Shown: positions 11,937 to 24,968, counted from the stretch's first letter. The stretch: DNA of 64,000 bases from Stenocarpella maydis (GCA_002270565.1 NQMI01000059.1:62001-126000), one strand, 5' to 3'. A program made the numbers and translations. The notes: a model not told the origin generated them from the sequence alone.

Positions 11937-13670
11937 TAACTGATTAGGTTTTCCTCTACTCCTGAGTCTATAATTACCTGGAAGGATTCTATCTGATTTA
12001 TAATTCGAACTTTTGCGCTAATACAGAGTTGTTGTTTCTCTAGTGCTGCATTATCTATAACTTGTTGTACCCGCGACCCAAGGGGTTGCTAATTTACTTC
12101 AGAGAGGGCTTTGGGGCATCGTGCGGCAATGTGACCCTTCTTTTTATAGTTGCGGCATGCGGTGTCTGGGCATAGGCTGCTGGTATAATTGCGCGCCCTA
12201 TAGGTATAGCAGCTGCTTCTGCGCGGCTTGGGGTATGTGTTTAAGTAGTATTCCTGCTGGTAGCAGTTAAAGCAGGTAACTGGGGGTGTTGGCTGAGGAG
12301 GTGGTATTATGGGTTCCCTCTTAATTGCTGGCCTGGGATTATTTATTGTTATATTTCCTCTGATTGCGCGCTGCGCTAGGGCAGCTTAGGGGTTATTATA
12401 ATAGCGAGCGATATATCCCATCTGGTAATAGGTATAGTAGGTGGGGGGCCTGGAGCATTACTGGGGCAAGGGTAGTATATATGTAGTAATGGTGTTACTT
12501 TATATCATTCCTTATGCTGCCTTAATTCTTTATACCTAGCTAACCAGTGCCTCCTAGGTGCTAGGGATCTACACCTGTATATAGATAGTAATATAAATAT
12601 TAGGCTGGAACCTATTAATTATATTATTAACCTAGTGGGTCTTGCTGGGAGTATAGGGCGATTCTATTTTAGCTTCCTAATACCATCATATAAAATTCAT
12701 AATAGGCTTATTTGCTTGCTATGCAATATGCAAGAGTGTTATAGCCGCAGTAATAGCGCGTGTAGTAGGATTAGAGAGTTGGTTATATAGGAAACTCTTG
12801 AATTCCTTTAAGAAAATAGTAAGGGGGTCTATATTTTAATCCCATTATCTTGCGGTAAAGCTAATCCAATCCTACTTAGGAGCGCCTTTTAAGCAGCACA
12901 TAGTATACCTAACTTATTCCCAAGGCTCCTTAATTTTATATAGGTGAAGGTAATAATGGAGGTTATATAGGAAGGTCTGTAGGGCTATATATGAATTACT
13001 ACTATATGAGAGTGCGGGGAGACCACTAGGGCAATAGATAGGCTCAATTACAGCGCCTATACTACTGGTGTTAGGGTTACAGCAAGAGGTGATGACTTTA
13101 GTAACATCTAGTCCTGGGTCGGGGGTCTGGGCTGGGCTGCCTTCTCCGCTAAGAAGTAGCGCAAGCTTAACTCTCTTAGCGCGAAGATACTATTAAATAG
13201 CCTTATCCTGCAGCTTTTAGTTGAGTTCCTTTTCCTTATATTTAAGTTCCGCGCTATTAAGACCCTAATCTAACGCTATATCTTTAATGCTAGCTCAATG
13301 GGAGGCCATTGCGTTAGAGGGGTCTTGGGCGGCCTGGGAGAAGGGGATCTAGCTGGCCTTATGCTAGGGGTTATGCCCCTGCCGCTTAAGCGCAGCAGTA
13401 CCGGTGCATAAGCGCATGGCGCGTGTGTTAGGTGCCATACTGGTGCCTCAAACGGTCTACTCCCCAAGAAGGGTATAACGATCAGACTATCAGGGTATAG
13501 GGTTGTAAGTAGAGTAAATGAGTGCATATAGTATAGGCTTAGTATATATAGAGTGAGGGAGTAGTATATTCGGGAGCGAGGAGCTACTAATCGTTACCCC
13601 CCCTCCTTCCTTCTCCTATCCCCTTCCTTAGCTATCCTTTTATAGACCGACCTATATCTACGCTATGCAG
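11937..13670 (-). mobile_element. Degenerate Ty3/gypsy retrotransposon, gag part
   Basis: Continues the gypsy element after the pogo insertion. Near 12110-12280 on the minus strand are two zinc-knuckle-like blocks, CFNCYQQEYYLNTYPK and CRNYKKKGHIAARCP. Each is a CCHC motif with one Cys changed to Tyr, as RIP would do. A gag start ATG lies near 13440. A TATAAAAGG at about 13640 on the minus strand may be the 5' LTR promoter, but I could not define the LTR edges. The element is not functional. Confidence 0.75.
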
Positions 13671-13673
13671 TCT

Positions 13674-14246
13674 CTATGCGGCCTTGCCGCGGTTATAACT
13701 AGCCTTTGTTTCGTGCTCTGCCCATTCTGAGGGTTGTTGAGTTATTCTTTCTAGCCCTGAGTTATTCCTTTTGTGGCCTAGCATAGGTCCAGGCAGCGGT
13801 ATCGCTGCTTCCTCGATGCTTCCTCCGAGCATGCGACCCTGGGTCCTGACAATATGCAATTGGAATGTGGCAAGTGGTGTTGGAAAATGCGTGTGGTACA
13901 ATGTTCTCAGCATTCCATTCTCTGGCCACTTGCCACAAAAGGATCGCAGAAAAGGGAAAGCCTCAAAGGCTCCAACCTTCGCAAATCCGAATTTTTCGTC
14001 TCGGAGAAAGGTTCTGTCAAGGATTGTCAGAATTAGCGCCACATACCCAAAAGAGAACACGTTTACACTTCCAGCACGCCGACTTGCCCTTATCCAAGGT
14101 TGTTGGAAGACCCTGTTGGTATGCCGTGAGCTCGATATCAATTGGTCATAACTATAGTCAAACCTACCAAACATGACCAACGACGGGCCTGAAATCATGA
14201 CCATCAGAAGGCAGTGTAAGACAGCATTCATCCACATCCTGGTCAT
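13674..14246 (-). CDS. Hypothetical protein, possible membrane segment
   Basis: Open frame of 190 aa. The N-terminal part has a hydrophobic run (NAVLHCLLMVMISGPSLVMF) that could be a membrane helix. A second hydrophobic stretch (SFGYVALILTILD) lies near residue 70. The rest is polar and compositionally plain. It could be the last exon of a larger gene that includes the frames at 14536-15098. I do not recognise the family. It borders the gypsy element, so part of the C-terminus may be repeat-derived. It may not be a real gene. Confidence 0.25.
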   Translation of the reverse strand: MTRMWMNAVLHCLLMVMISGPSLVMFGRFDYSYDQLISSSRHTNRVFQQPWIRASRRAGSVNVFSFGYVALILTILDRTFLRDEKFGFAKVGAFEAFPFLRSFCGKWPENGMLRTLYHTHFPTPLATFQLHIVRTQGRMLGGSIEEAAIPLPGPMLGHKRNNSGLERITQQPSEWAEHETKASYNRGKAA

Positions 14247-14535
14247 TGATTCTATGTGCAGAAGAACCCAAGCGGCGTAAATTCTGCGAAGAATTGTCCT
14301 CCTCGATGAACCCCATTGAGTCTCGATAGTAATAACTGAACTATAATTCCGACAGATGTAAATGTAACTCTGACTTCTGGTAGCTCACCAGTTTCACAGG
14401 CCAATGCTCGTCGAGAAGTATACGTAATTCTTCCGAATTATGTCGAGTCCTCCGCTCAGCCGTGAACCTGGGATGGGGCAAACTGAAGCAGTACAGGGAT
14501 ATAATGCATTCAGAGGCCGTCAACGCGCGCTGGTC

Positions 14536-15098
14536 CTAGGGACCGAGGTACCGAGCTCTGGAAGTGTCCACGATCTCCAGTTGATCATCAACCGGGGCAT
14601 ACTCTCCGATTTCGTAAAGATCAAGGGACATAGCTTCATAGTACTCGCCCTGCAATTCCGCACCAGCAAATGCTAGGAAGTAGGCCTTGATGTCTCTGCT
14701 TATCGCAGCATCAAATACCGAGTACCATTCGTTTTGGAGCATGAGGCTACCCACCTGGAGTTCAGCGCTTGTCACTGGCCGACAGGGGATGTTTTTCGCA
14801 CAGTCTTTACCCAGCTTCTGCATTCCTTTATCCTCTCCTCGTGGCTGTTGGTAAGTAGTTGCCTTAGATTAACATTGAATTGACGTGGTTCACCCATCAA
14901 GCTGTCTGAATCTATCACAACCAGCCTGGATGATTTCCTAGACCGGCGTCGCTCGCGTTTGGTTGCCGATTCCTGTTTTACCCGATTTTCTCTTCCTGCA
15001 GGATGATTCTTGGCTGATTCGGGTGCGGATTCTGCTCTTGTCTTCCTCTCTGGACATAATGGCTCTGTGTCGGACTCGGCCATCTTGTGTGTGTTCAT
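14536..15098 (-). CDS. Hypothetical protein, possibly two exons
   Basis: Two overlapping minus-strand frames (15098-14772 and 14823-14536) could be successive exons. The first is very basic and Arg/Lys/Ser-rich (RERRRSRKSSR), like a nuclear or disordered segment. The second is acidic and ends with SRARYLGP. No domain is recognised and exact splice sites were not settled. The gene, if real, might continue into 13674-14246. Confidence 0.25.
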
Positions 15099-15129
15099 TG
15101 TTCAAGTTTCCAATTCTCAACATTCAAGG

Positions 15130-17733
15130 GTTTGGCCGGCATGGGCAATCAGATCAGCTGGCTCAGCCTCTCCCTGGTTTCGTAGCAAAAGAGTGGAGAG
15201 CATAACCGGACTCAGGGCATGTCTATACCTAGGTAGATGGATATAATATCAGCAGCTGAGTTTTCCTTTTTCATGTCTGAATTCCGAGTTCATTGCTTAA
15301 GACATAACGCATGACGCATGCCGCATGCCGCATGCCGCAACCGTTTCGTTGAACGTAGTACATCGGCAGTTCAACTAACACACAGTACTCGGCCTGGCCA
15401 GGTTTGTTCTGCAGCGAACCGATATTTCCCCAGTAATACTTGGATGTCCCATGATTTCACAAAGAGCATCAGCCAGGTGTCATGTTACATATTAAAAATC
15501 CGGCTGAATTATGCCACAGCCTGTATGACACTCCTGTGTCGCGGTCCAAGCAAACATTTACGCAACTAGTACTTGGGCCGCGTCTTATTCTTATCACCTT
15601 GTAGGCTGCCGGGCTTGGCTTCATACACAAAGTGAACGGCGAGCATGGCATATATTCAAAGAACTACTCCCAGGTCTGACTTCCTTCCGGCCCGAGCTGT
15701 ACATGATGAGGGAGACCTCATTTGGAAGGTACAATACTACACTTGGCTAGTTATACTGATAAACCAGAGATGTTAGGAAATTGAAATAATTTCAGTGCAG
15801 ATCTGATGACACGCGGAGTCAAGATTAAGATTTCTGAGGCTTAAAATACCAAAACTGGACTCCCTGGGGGCAAGTATGCATCTACCCATGGGGACACGTC
15901 TTTCGTGATTGAGAGCTTCCATCACCTGGATGACAGTGTCCCCAGCCCCGAGAGGGTACCTACCTAGGTATCTTTCTACCTAGGTAAGTAGGTAGCCAAG
16001 CGCACGCTGCGGTTCAGCTGCACAGTCTGACCTTTCCCAACGGTAAATTCGGTTTCGACGTTCCTAGAAACCACTGTCATGGCCTTGGACCGCCTCTAGA
16101 ATGCTGAGAAAGCATCTGGAGGGCATCCTTCACGTGGTTTTCGAAGATATTTATCGAGTCAGATGCAAAGGTGAACGGTGCTAAGTCAACTTTGTCCATG
16201 GCAGCACAGCACCTCCTCTACTCCATCATGCCGGCCCTGCTAGATCCACTACAACTTGGCCGAACAATATCAAGCCCCGACTCATCCATGTAGACGTATC
16301 AGCCTCGAAAATTGGAACGGACAAGGACACCGGTGTAATTATGTTCGTGAATACCGGTTGCTTTTTCGCCCATTACGAGTTGGGCCTTGCAGCCTGGAGG
16401 CGACCTGACCCAGAGAAGCTTGGTAAACCGTACTTGAGCACTTACGGGCGAATTTCCCAGCCTTCCTATCTGTGGGATGCTTTCGACGGCCGGAACCAGC
16501 TCTTCACAGCCTGAAATTTGAACTCAATGTGGCCGTTTATGCACGGACATAGAAATACAGAAAGGCTAAGTGCTACGTCTTCTCATCATTCAGCTTGAGA
16601 CAGTGTTTTATGACGCCCTATAGATCTCTAACCAATATTCTGTACTTGATTGAGAAGTACGGCGAAAAGTCGATACGAGGTCTGCCAAAGCACGACCCGA
16701 GCCAGACGCCTCTGTGACCGGCTTCAGATCCAGCTGGTGAGTCTTTTTACATATGTAGCTTTACACGAACCAAGAACACCAATCACTCACGATGCACTTT
16801 GCAATGCACACTATGCTCTGCCTATGGCGACTTCATCAAGGGGCAGACTTAAGTATGTCGTCATTTCTGGGGGCATCTTGGTGGCTAACTGGTCACTTGT
16901 CTCTCGAATCGCATTTCAATTTCAGCTATATTAAACTAAATATCACTTGATATTCCATATTCATGGGTCATTTTCCAATTCTATTTGATATTCAAGCCAT
17001 CACTGTAACATGGGCGTAATCGGATTGCTCGCCCTTACCCGGAATTGGCACAAGGGAACCGCCTCCCCATTGTCAAGACAACAGGTGTTGTTCGGGCCTT
17101 CGTGAAACTATCCAGTATTATACCTGCAGTGGTCTCACCAAATGGGAAGAGTGGTTACGGTGAATCTTCAGGGGAGCAGATTTTGTGCAGCAAGAAACTG
17201 CCATGGTGACGCGCACAGTTCAAATGTCTCGGGCTTACTGAATCTTGACCTGTGTACGCAGCAGCCAAATGGATGCCATGTAAGTCAAACGCCAAATGGA
17301 TCGCAAAATGATGGCTGTAGGTCCTGGCACTTAGCCAGTCTCATTTTAATCAGGACACGCACCGCCATCAGTGAGATTCATGCACACTACATCTAATATC
17401 TAGGACCTATCATTTAGGCGCAGCACTGGCTGCGTCAATACTTGGTCTAAAATTAGGTATCTAACTCACATCTGCTTTCTCAACAGCGCCGTAAGCACGA
17501 AGGAGGAAGCTAGTGCAATTTGAGCTAGGCCCCTGGACGCTGACCACCTGGTATTTCCCCTCAGAGTATGCTCCCACAGGGCAGAAAATGACTCTCCAAA
17601 GATACAGTCCGTGTAACTCAGCACCATCACTTTTTTCTTCTTCGTGGATAGAGATATAGCCTAATCATCACATCAGAATACGGCGCGAACATATTGTTCT
17701 ACCTACCTGGGTAGGTAGACATAACGGGCCATC
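15130..17733. other. Intergenic DNA with no recognised gene
   Basis: Unique sequence with several short unconvincing open frames. GCATGCCGCATGCCGCA forms a tiny tandem repeat near 15315. TACCTACCTAGGTA-type palindromes occur at about 15225 and 15957-15990, and again just before the next gene at 17700-17719. Confidence 0.4.
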
Positions 17734-18395
17734 ATGGCCAAATATCCAAGTCTGGCACCCCAACACGCGGTCGTCATCAAGACCGAGCGCACCTACCTTC
17801 GTCCCGTCACACCTGAAGACTTGTCTGCACTTCATGAGATGAGAATGAAGCCCACAGTGATGCAGTATATGTGAGTCTTGAACGACAAACTCCACCAGCT
17901 CACGCCTCTGCAGTAACTGACCGCCAAAATCCCAGGCCTGGGGTCGAGACGGAAAAAGACGCCCTCAAGTCGCACAGTGTCAGGCGCATCGAGCTCATGA
18001 TGAAGCAAGACGGGTTTTCATTCGCCATCGTCGTCCCAGATCCGAATCTTGAGTCCAGAATCGCAGAGGGTCTAGCACACGGCTCCGTGATAGGGTTTAT
18101 CGGCATTACGGCGCCGCCAGAGGTGTTTTATATCCTCGACGATGACTCCTGGGGAAGAGGCTACGCTACCGAGGCGTTGCGGGCGTTCCTTGATACGTAC
18201 TGGAATGCATTCCCGGAGGGCCTGAAAGGAACAGATCATTGGATGCGCGACTTTCTCGAGACTCATATTATTGTTGGTAATGACGGTAGTGAGCGAGTGG
18301 CTGTCAAGTGTGGGTTTGTCCATGTTGCGGACAGGTCTACACCATCTCACGGCGAGGAGAAGGAGAAAAAGATCTTCCGTCTGCGGCGTCCGTGA
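17734..18395 (+). CDS. GNAT-family N-acetyltransferase
   Basis: Acetyl-CoA-dependent acetyltransferase of the RimJ/RimL-like type; the substrate is not predictable. Exons 17734-17870 and 17936-18395 give 198 aa. The intron of 65 nt (GTGAGT...CCCAG) restores the reading YMPGVE across the join. The N-terminus TERTYLRPVTPEDLSALHEM is typical of the family start. The acetyl-CoA pyrophosphate-binding loop is visible as DDSWGRGYATEALRAFLD. The C-terminal RVAVKCGFVHV matches the usual N...Y..GF end of the fold. The size is normal and no lesion is seen. It stands alone with no operon-like partner. Confidence 0.85.
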
Positions 18396-18973
18396 AGGAG
18401 GTAGAGCACTTGGTCGTCGATTTGATACTTAGGTGCTGTCTGGCATCTTCATAACAGCCAGTGTTTTCAGAGCCAGAGCCAGTGTAACGATGAATTTTGC
18501 AAATGATTCCCAAGAGCCTAATCATTTACATCCTGATGTTACTGGCTTGGCCTTGCTTTCGACGGCTCGTAACATTCATGGTAAATATTCGTTGCTAGCA
18601 GTTTGCGGGCATTTCTCATCCCCAAACGTACCGCTATGTGCGTTTTCGTTGGACAAAGCATTCAACAATCATCGGCGTATTCAAGGCGGTTGTATCCCAT
18701 AAAGTTGTAGCCATACCAGTAAACCCCCCACGAAGCTTTTCTACTAGGAACAGATCTATTCCTCCAGGCCAGTGGTTAAATTTTATTATAAACAGATCCT
18801 TCAATTGCCAGTGAGAAGCGCTACTAGTACATGCATGATTTGCACAAATTGGGGCGCTTTTACAAATTATCATTCATACATCGACTAGTAATTAACACGC
18901 CTAAAAATTATCTACCCCCCACTCTTGCCTCAGTTGTATGCTAGTATCTTTAATATTACGACGATTGTCCCCT
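18396..18973. other. Intergenic DNA between two convergent genes
   Basis: No gene recognised. It probably holds the 3' ends of the GNAT gene and the Rds1-like gene, which converge here. Confidence 0.4.
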
Positions 18974-20455
18974 TTAACCAGCCTGGTATAGAGCCAGAGC
19001 GTAGACGTGCGGGTTGACAGAGCTCAGATTGAAAGGCGTGACGTACAGGTCCTCATCGGTGAGGGCTAGGAACATAGTACCGTTCACAGCCGGGTCACCT
19101 TCGAAGGTAGATACGTTGGGTTGGATGGTATAGGCCGAATTGCCACTGATGTTCATCAGTGGAGAGTAAGTCACGTTGAGCTGTGAGGCCCAAAGCGCGA
19201 ACTTGGGCGCCCCGGCTGAGGTCGAAGTAACGTAGCTGTTATTAGGGCCCACGGCCTGGCCGGGCTCCTCCCACTCCAGGAAGACTTGCCGGCCGGGGTA
19301 GGACAGAGGCTGGGTGCGGTTGTGGGTGATGGCTGGGGAGCAGTTCTCGCCGACGACATCCGAGTTGGCGCACGCGTCCTCAGGCTTAATGTCGTCCGTG
19401 CTCAGAGTGTTGGCGTAGTCGCCCTGGGTCTCATTCCACGCGACTGCTCCGTTGATGCGGGCGGCATTGGGCTGGTTTAGGACGTGCAGGACGGGAAAGT
19501 TCTGCCAGATGAGTTGCTGCGTGCCCTCAGGGCAGGATGAGATATAAGGGGCAAGCAAGGTCCACGCCCACGACTGGGGAATGCCACACTCGAACCATAC
19601 CGGCATGGGGAACTGGCCGTTGAACTGGCGGAAAATAATCTGCTGACGGGCCTCGGTGGTGATGGATTGCAACAGCAGCTGCCCAACCTCACGAGCATCG
19701 AGGTGGTTGAGGAACCCATAGACACCAGACTCGCCCCATCGGGTCAGCTTCTGGGAGAAGTCGACGTACTCGCGCACGTTCATCGATGGGTAGTTGTATG
19801 TGCACTGCTTAGGAGCATTGTCGCCGAGCATGTTGGTCAGGAGCGTGGCATGTCCAACTTCCTGCTCAGCCATGAACTGCAGCAAGTATCGATCCTCACC
19901 AGTCAAGCCGGCAGCCTCGAAATCCTCGTCGGAGTAGGTGGCGAGACCATAGTGGAAAAGATCCAACTCGATCCATTCTTGATACAGACCAAGAGAGATG
20001 GATTGGTAGTCGAAGTCTGACTGGACGCGATACACAGGCTCCGAGCCGTTGGTTCCTTGGCCACCAGCAGGTGTGTAAGGGGCGGGCTGGTCGGCATGGA
20101 GCTCGCCATCAGCCGGGTAGTCGTACTTCGCCGGGTTGGGCGGCAGGGCCGGGATGGAGGCGGCAAGTACGCTTGTAGACTGCGCTCCGGTGGTCGTGGG
20201 CGACGGGCCAGTGTAAGGACCGTGGCTCGTAACGTTCGAATGAGGCACAACTGACGCCGTCAGAGGAGCGGCCGAAGTGACGGTAGTTGTTGCTTGATAG
20301 ACTACGCGCTCTTCTACAACCGGCACGGCGAAAGCCGGTCTTGCAAGAGCGAGAATACCACCAACGGCGAGTAGTCCAGCCATGTTTGTCTTGATGAGAT
20401 GAGTGGAGAGGTGCAGAGAGAGTCTGGCAATCATCACAACAGAAGAAAATGGCAT
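18974..20455 (-). CDS. Secreted Rds1-like protein with ferritin-like fold
   Basis: Single-exon frame of 493 aa resembling the fungal Rds1 (stress response) family, whose biochemical role is not established. The N-terminus has a hydrophobic leader (MAGLLAVGGILALARPAFA), so secretion or the cell wall is likely. A Thr/Ser/Pro-rich linker of about 80 residues follows. The helical ferritin-like domain spans roughly residues 140-330, with EWIELDLFHYGL, FMAEQEVGHATLL, HLDAREVGQLLL and TTEARQQIIFRQF. These carry Glu/His residues in the pattern of a di-metal site. The tail has many N-glycosylation sequons. The first ATG (20455) adds 24 residues before the leader. The Met at 20383 gives a cleaner signal peptide and may be the true start. 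Confidence 0.88.
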   Translation of the reverse strand: MPFSSVVMIARLSLHLSTHLIKTNMAGLLAVGGILALARPAFAVPVVEERVVYQATTTVTSAAPLTASVVPHSNVTSHGPYTGPSPTTTGAQSTSVLAASIPALPPNPAKYDYPADGELHADQPAPYTPAGGQGTNGSEPVYRVQSDFDYQSISLGLYQEWIELDLFHYGLATYSDEDFEAAGLTGEDRYLLQFMAEQEVGHATLLTNMLGDNAPKQCTYNYPSMNVREYVDFSQKLTRWGESGVYGFLNHLDAREVGQLLLQSITTEARQQIIFRQFNGQFPMPVWFECGIPQSWAWTLLAPYISSCPEGTQQLIWQNFPVLHVLNQPNAARINGAVAWNETQGDYANTLSTDDIKPEDACANSDVVGENCSPAITHNRTQPLSYPGRQVFLEWEEPGQAVGPNNSYVTSTSAGAPKFALWASQLNVTYSPLMNISGNSAYTIQPNVSTFEGDPAVNGTMFLALTDEDLYVTPFNLSSVNPHVYALALYQAG

Positions 20456-23221
20456 ATTATATACGCTATGACCTGACTGCCTGGAGCCTCACACTCACAT
20501 CTTCGGACTCTATGACGAGGTGCCTGCGGGATGTGGACTCTTTGCCATGTTGAGCCAACTACGGTAAATTCCATGGTTCTCGCCATATTTTGCTGAGAAA
20601 TCAGGTACGGCGTTTGAAAAAGCAAGGGTGTATACTGCCTGGCGACGCACATGTGTGGCAAGGATCTCGTCAAGGAGGGATCGACATCTCAGGTGTGGAG
20701 GAACGAAGATGGTCTGTGTAATGAGTACATAGGAGGTGACTGTCACATTGCTGTAGCACTTACGTCGTTGACTTCCACACCACATGGGTATTACGTTATC
20801 CCTGCTGTTTTCCTGGTCAGATCTCTGTCCCACGTGGTCTCCGCAGTAGCCTGGTCTCTAATGCATCCATTGTGGCGACGATGTTCCACATTTTTATTTC
20901 TACATGGAAAGCGTTGCTGAGAATAGTCTGCAACTGCTCACTAAGCCGGCCTGTCGCTACACCATTGTCCGCGAAGAACGAACAACATGCAGCACATAGG
21001 CGAGACGATTAGTTTATTAGTATTTGGACAGGCGTTCGCGGCGGCAGATCATAAACGGGGGGTGTGCGAAAAGGCCTCAATCTACATGCACACTTATAAG
21101 TACCGTAGGACAGTTCACGTGTAGAGCGCAAATCAAAGCGGACAAAGGTGCGGGGCGGTGAGCGGTGACGTCTTCTCCTTCTCCGTTGCCGTAGTTAGAT
21201 CCACTCAACCATATTTATTTAATTTTGAGAGACTAAATCTCAAATAGACTCACAAATCTCGCCGTCAATGACGGCTGCATTGACGATCTCGCGTTGGCTG
21301 AGGGCGATAATAGAATAACTGCAGACTCGGAAATATGTAGTAGACCGTATCGGCACGGTGACATAACATGACGGCGTGAAGTGCAAGGCCCCGAGGATGG
21401 TGAGCAACCCCTGCACCAGCGCAGAAACGTTGAGCCTCAAGCCTCCTTATGAGAGCCTTTTTGATTACCAGTTCCAACGCCATGGGTGCGAATACACAGT
21501 AAACATCAATCTGCAGGCGTGGTGGGCGGCCCGGAACCTTTGCTCAATCACTGCGTGGGCCCTGCTTGGCACCCTGTCAGGAAACAGAACGGAAGTCGGT
21601 AGCCAAGACGATCATCGGACGAACTGATTCGCCCCACCGGTTATTAACACATTCTGACGTCTCGCTGACAGCCGAGTGTTACTTTGCACCTTGCACTTTC
21701 AGACCACACGTCTTGCGGACGTTCTGCACGTCTGTTCGGCTCCTTTCATTAATAGAACATGCAGGGCATACAGATACATGACGGATGCATCCGATGAAGC
21801 CGACCCCGATCGGTATCTGAGAATCGGAATGCAAATTCGGCCATGCACGCTAATGTATCTGTATGGAATCTGCCCCTCGACTCTGTTCCCGCCTCCTCTT
21901 CGTCGGCGAGCTTGTAAATTCAGATGTCAATCCCTCACATGTCCCGGCCTGACTATGCTAATCGTCCAGAATAGTCTATGAACGGGATTTGACACACTAT
22001 ACGCCCAGACGGTTCGCTAAAATGCTCAGCCTTTAATTGGTAATCATCACGATATTCATATGCTGATTAGTCTGCGCGAGAACCCTAACCTAGAGGGCCT
22101 AAGGACTCTGGGAAGGGGGGGGGGGGCCCGCCCTCTACCGGATATCAATCAATGTACCTAGTCAAACGACGTCTAGCTTACATACCCATCATAGCCCTAG
22201 CCCTCGTAAGTTCAGCAGCTACTCGCAGTCGAAATTCAGGGTCGCTGTCGCTCTCTTCCGCAGCATCCATGTCCCTCACGACGTCCAAAGCGGTCCGTAC
22301 AGAGTTGAGGTGCGTCGACGCCAAACTTTTGGCGTGATATGTAATTCTGCACATTGGCAGCTGCTTTGAAGAGCTTTGGTATCCTATTTTCTGAAAGCTG
22401 CATCTGACTGACTGGTTGGTTCAGAACCATTTTCATATGCGCGACTACTTCCCAAATTCTGTATGCAGAGTCGCTGAGGTAATGTCAGAAAGCATCTTGG
22501 CCTTGAAATCCCTCTTATTTGGCTGCCTAGGTATGGTGGCAAGGACACCCAAGCTAGGGAGCTGTGAGGCACAAGCGTGTTCCTCAGCCTCAGGGTTTGG
22601 CAGCCCGCATTCTGCAGTAGCCGAGATGAGATCCAAGGGCTCTAAATATGGACTTCGACGTATAGCTCTTTACCCGCATAGACAAAAATTACGAGGCGAG
22701 CTCTATAGCCACGTTATCAATGCCCGCAGACCTCCCAAGTCATTAGGACGATGCTGGAGAAGAGAGAGTCTGGCTGCAACTTGGCGGTAGTTGACGGGTT
22801 CTCCCTAGTCTGGGTTGGCGCCCAGCTCATATTATGAAATTTGTGTGGGCGCAGGGTCCGAGTCAGGGGCTCCCTTTTCCCACAGCGGCGCAGTCTTGAG
22901 CTTGTAACTCCTTGCGGATACGAGCCGTCAACTATAATATACAGGGACCAGCCGCCGAAGAAGGGGGACACAGCAACGGACTTCGGCGAACCATGGAACC
23001 AAGGCGAACGAAATTTGCGATTATGGCTGGCCAACCACCCACGCCACAGCCGCATGCTGTCGGTCGACACCTTTCGGAGCCTCCGAGCTCAATTACAGCT
23101 GCAATACTCTAGCAGGACTGGAATATGAGAAAGGTGCCGCCTCGACTCAGATCTGCCCAGTGCCTCCTGTCGCAAAGAGGTTTTCGGACTCGCGGTACTT
23201 AACCAAGCACAGCCCGCCACG
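20456..23221. other. Long intergenic region with no recognised gene
   Basis: Unique sequence of ordinary composition. The open frames are short, overlapping and without domains. A run of at least 11 G stands near 22118. It contains the divergent promoters of the Rds1-like gene and the rhodopsin-domain gene. Confidence 0.4.
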
Positions 23222-24513
23222 ATGGCCAACCCCGAGGCCGGGATTCTAGCCACAATATGGGTCCTCTTTGTCCTCTCGACGGCCTTCCTTGGCCTGCGCC
23301 TCTGGTGCCGCCATCATTACGCCGCGGGCTTTTGGTGGGACGACTGTATCTTGTCTGCCGGGTGGCTGTGCACCGTCACGGCCAACATATCAGCCTCGGT
23401 CTACCTCGCCGCGCAGCCTGACGATGGCAACTTCAGCCTCCTCTTCGCCAAGGTCGCGGGCGCCGTCGCGTGCGCGCTTGCAAAGACTGCCTTCTGCGCC
23501 ACCGTCCTGAGGTTGCTAAACCCGGGGCACCACCCGGCATGGAAGTGGCTCGTCTGGTACCTTATGATGTCCTTCAACCTGGCAACCATCCTGTTGGCCA
23601 TCCGCCAGTGGGCGAGACAGTGTGTGTTCGACTACGACGACGGCGACGTGCGGTTGACGAACCCGTTGGGGAGGGGCCCTTGTTGGCCGAACGGGGTTGT
23701 GACTGGGATCGCGGACTTCCACATGGCTTATTCCGCCGTGACAGAGTAAGTGCTTGCTGGTCACGAAACCGCCAGTATGATTGTTGCGGCGTTTACTGAC
23801 AACGGAATCCATTAGTTTTATTCTCTCTCTCATCCCTTTGCGGTTGATCTGTCGTCTACGCCTAAGCCGCACCGAGAAAGTCGGAGCAGCCGCGGCTATG
23901 AGCTGCGGAATCTTGTAAGACCACCGCCCTTGGCACGTCTACGCTGCACAGAACTGACAATGATAATTGAAACAGAGTTTCCATCGTTCCAATGTGCAAG
24001 CTGATCATCGCGCAACGAATGCGGGGCGCCCCTGGGTTTCCAAGTAAGTTTTCATCTGTTTTTTAGGATACCATAGTTGGAACCAGAATCTAACATGCTT
24101 CAGAATGGTTCATCGTATCAATGGGCCTCGACATTGTTGAGCCTCTCTTGGCCATCGTTGCGCAGTCAATACCCATATTCCGCGTGCTCGTCCGCAACAA
24201 GGCCACAGGCTACGAGAGCTCAGGATACGCGGCCACCCTGGATGACGGGCTCTCGAGTTATGTGAGCAACCTGAAGTCAAGGGCCGAGCAGTACACGTCA
24301 GGCAGCACATCCCGCCTCAATCTTCCGAAGCTGGAGACTAGGCCAAAAGGGCGTGATGATAATTGGGAACAAACACCGAGCCCTGCTAGCCGAGACTTCA
24401 GACGGCGCAGTGTCGTGGCGTTGTACGAGTTGGAGCCTATCAGACCGTATCCGGCCGTGTCAAGCATGCTCGACTCGCAGTTCGGTGATCTGAGAGAAGA
24501 ATGGGCTGCATGA
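23222..24513 (+). CDS. Fungal rhodopsin-domain integral membrane protein
   Basis: Exons 23222-23745, 23816-23914, 23976-24043 and 24104-24513 give 366 aa. All introns are GT-AG of 60-70 nt. The joins read TDFILSL, GILVSIV and FPKWFIV, which fit the family. The protein is mostly hydrophobic helices and ends in a long polar tail of about 100 residues. The FWWDDCILSAGW segment after the first helix matches the Asp-Asp loop of the large fungal rhodopsin-like (PTH11-related) family. These are plasma-membrane proteins with seven helices and mostly unknown ligands. The N-terminal helix begins almost at the start and there is no CFEM extracellular domain. No lesion is seen. Specific function is unknown. 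Confidence 0.85.
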
Positions 24514-24968
24514 GACGCTGACAAATTCGAACCCACATCAAAAAAAAAATATAAAATATAATTAATTACAATTCACGGCTCTGATAAAAACCACTGTAGC
24601 ATTCAAACTCTACTTCATTACTCGGCATCCGGGAAGGTCTGCCCTTCCTAGGTCAGGTGGGTAAGTAAAGCTTTAATCCTTGAGGCCTCCTTCCCCCTGT
24701 CATCCTCGCCCTCAATAGACCTTTAACTTTTGATACTCTCCTAGCTTCTCAAAACCCCAAGCTTTTCAAGTCATTGCCCTCGGGGAGAACATCACAAACC
24801 ATCAACTGTTACCATGAGGTGCCGCGCTTTCATTCGGGTTTGAGGTGAGAGGCATCTGCACAGGTATAGTATGTGACTGACCAACCCCCCACACAAGACC
24901 GTATTTGCTCTGTCCCATGCATCCTTTGGCCCGCTGGGGTTGCTGTCGAGGAATGTGAAAATGGGGAA
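24514..24968. other. Intergenic DNA
   Basis: No gene recognised. There is an A-rich run at 24541-24549 just after the stop of the rhodopsin-domain gene. Confidence 0.35.

Noticed and set aside
7482..13670. Reading the LTR copy at 7482 as the LTR of the gypsy element
   Set aside because: The apparent promoter of the LTR points right, while gypsy coding runs left, and an N separates the LTR from the pogo fragment on its other side. No matching LTR is found near 13670.
22083..22100. Telomere-like GAACCCTAACC
   Set aside because: Only one unit, surrounded by unique sequence, so it is not telomeric.
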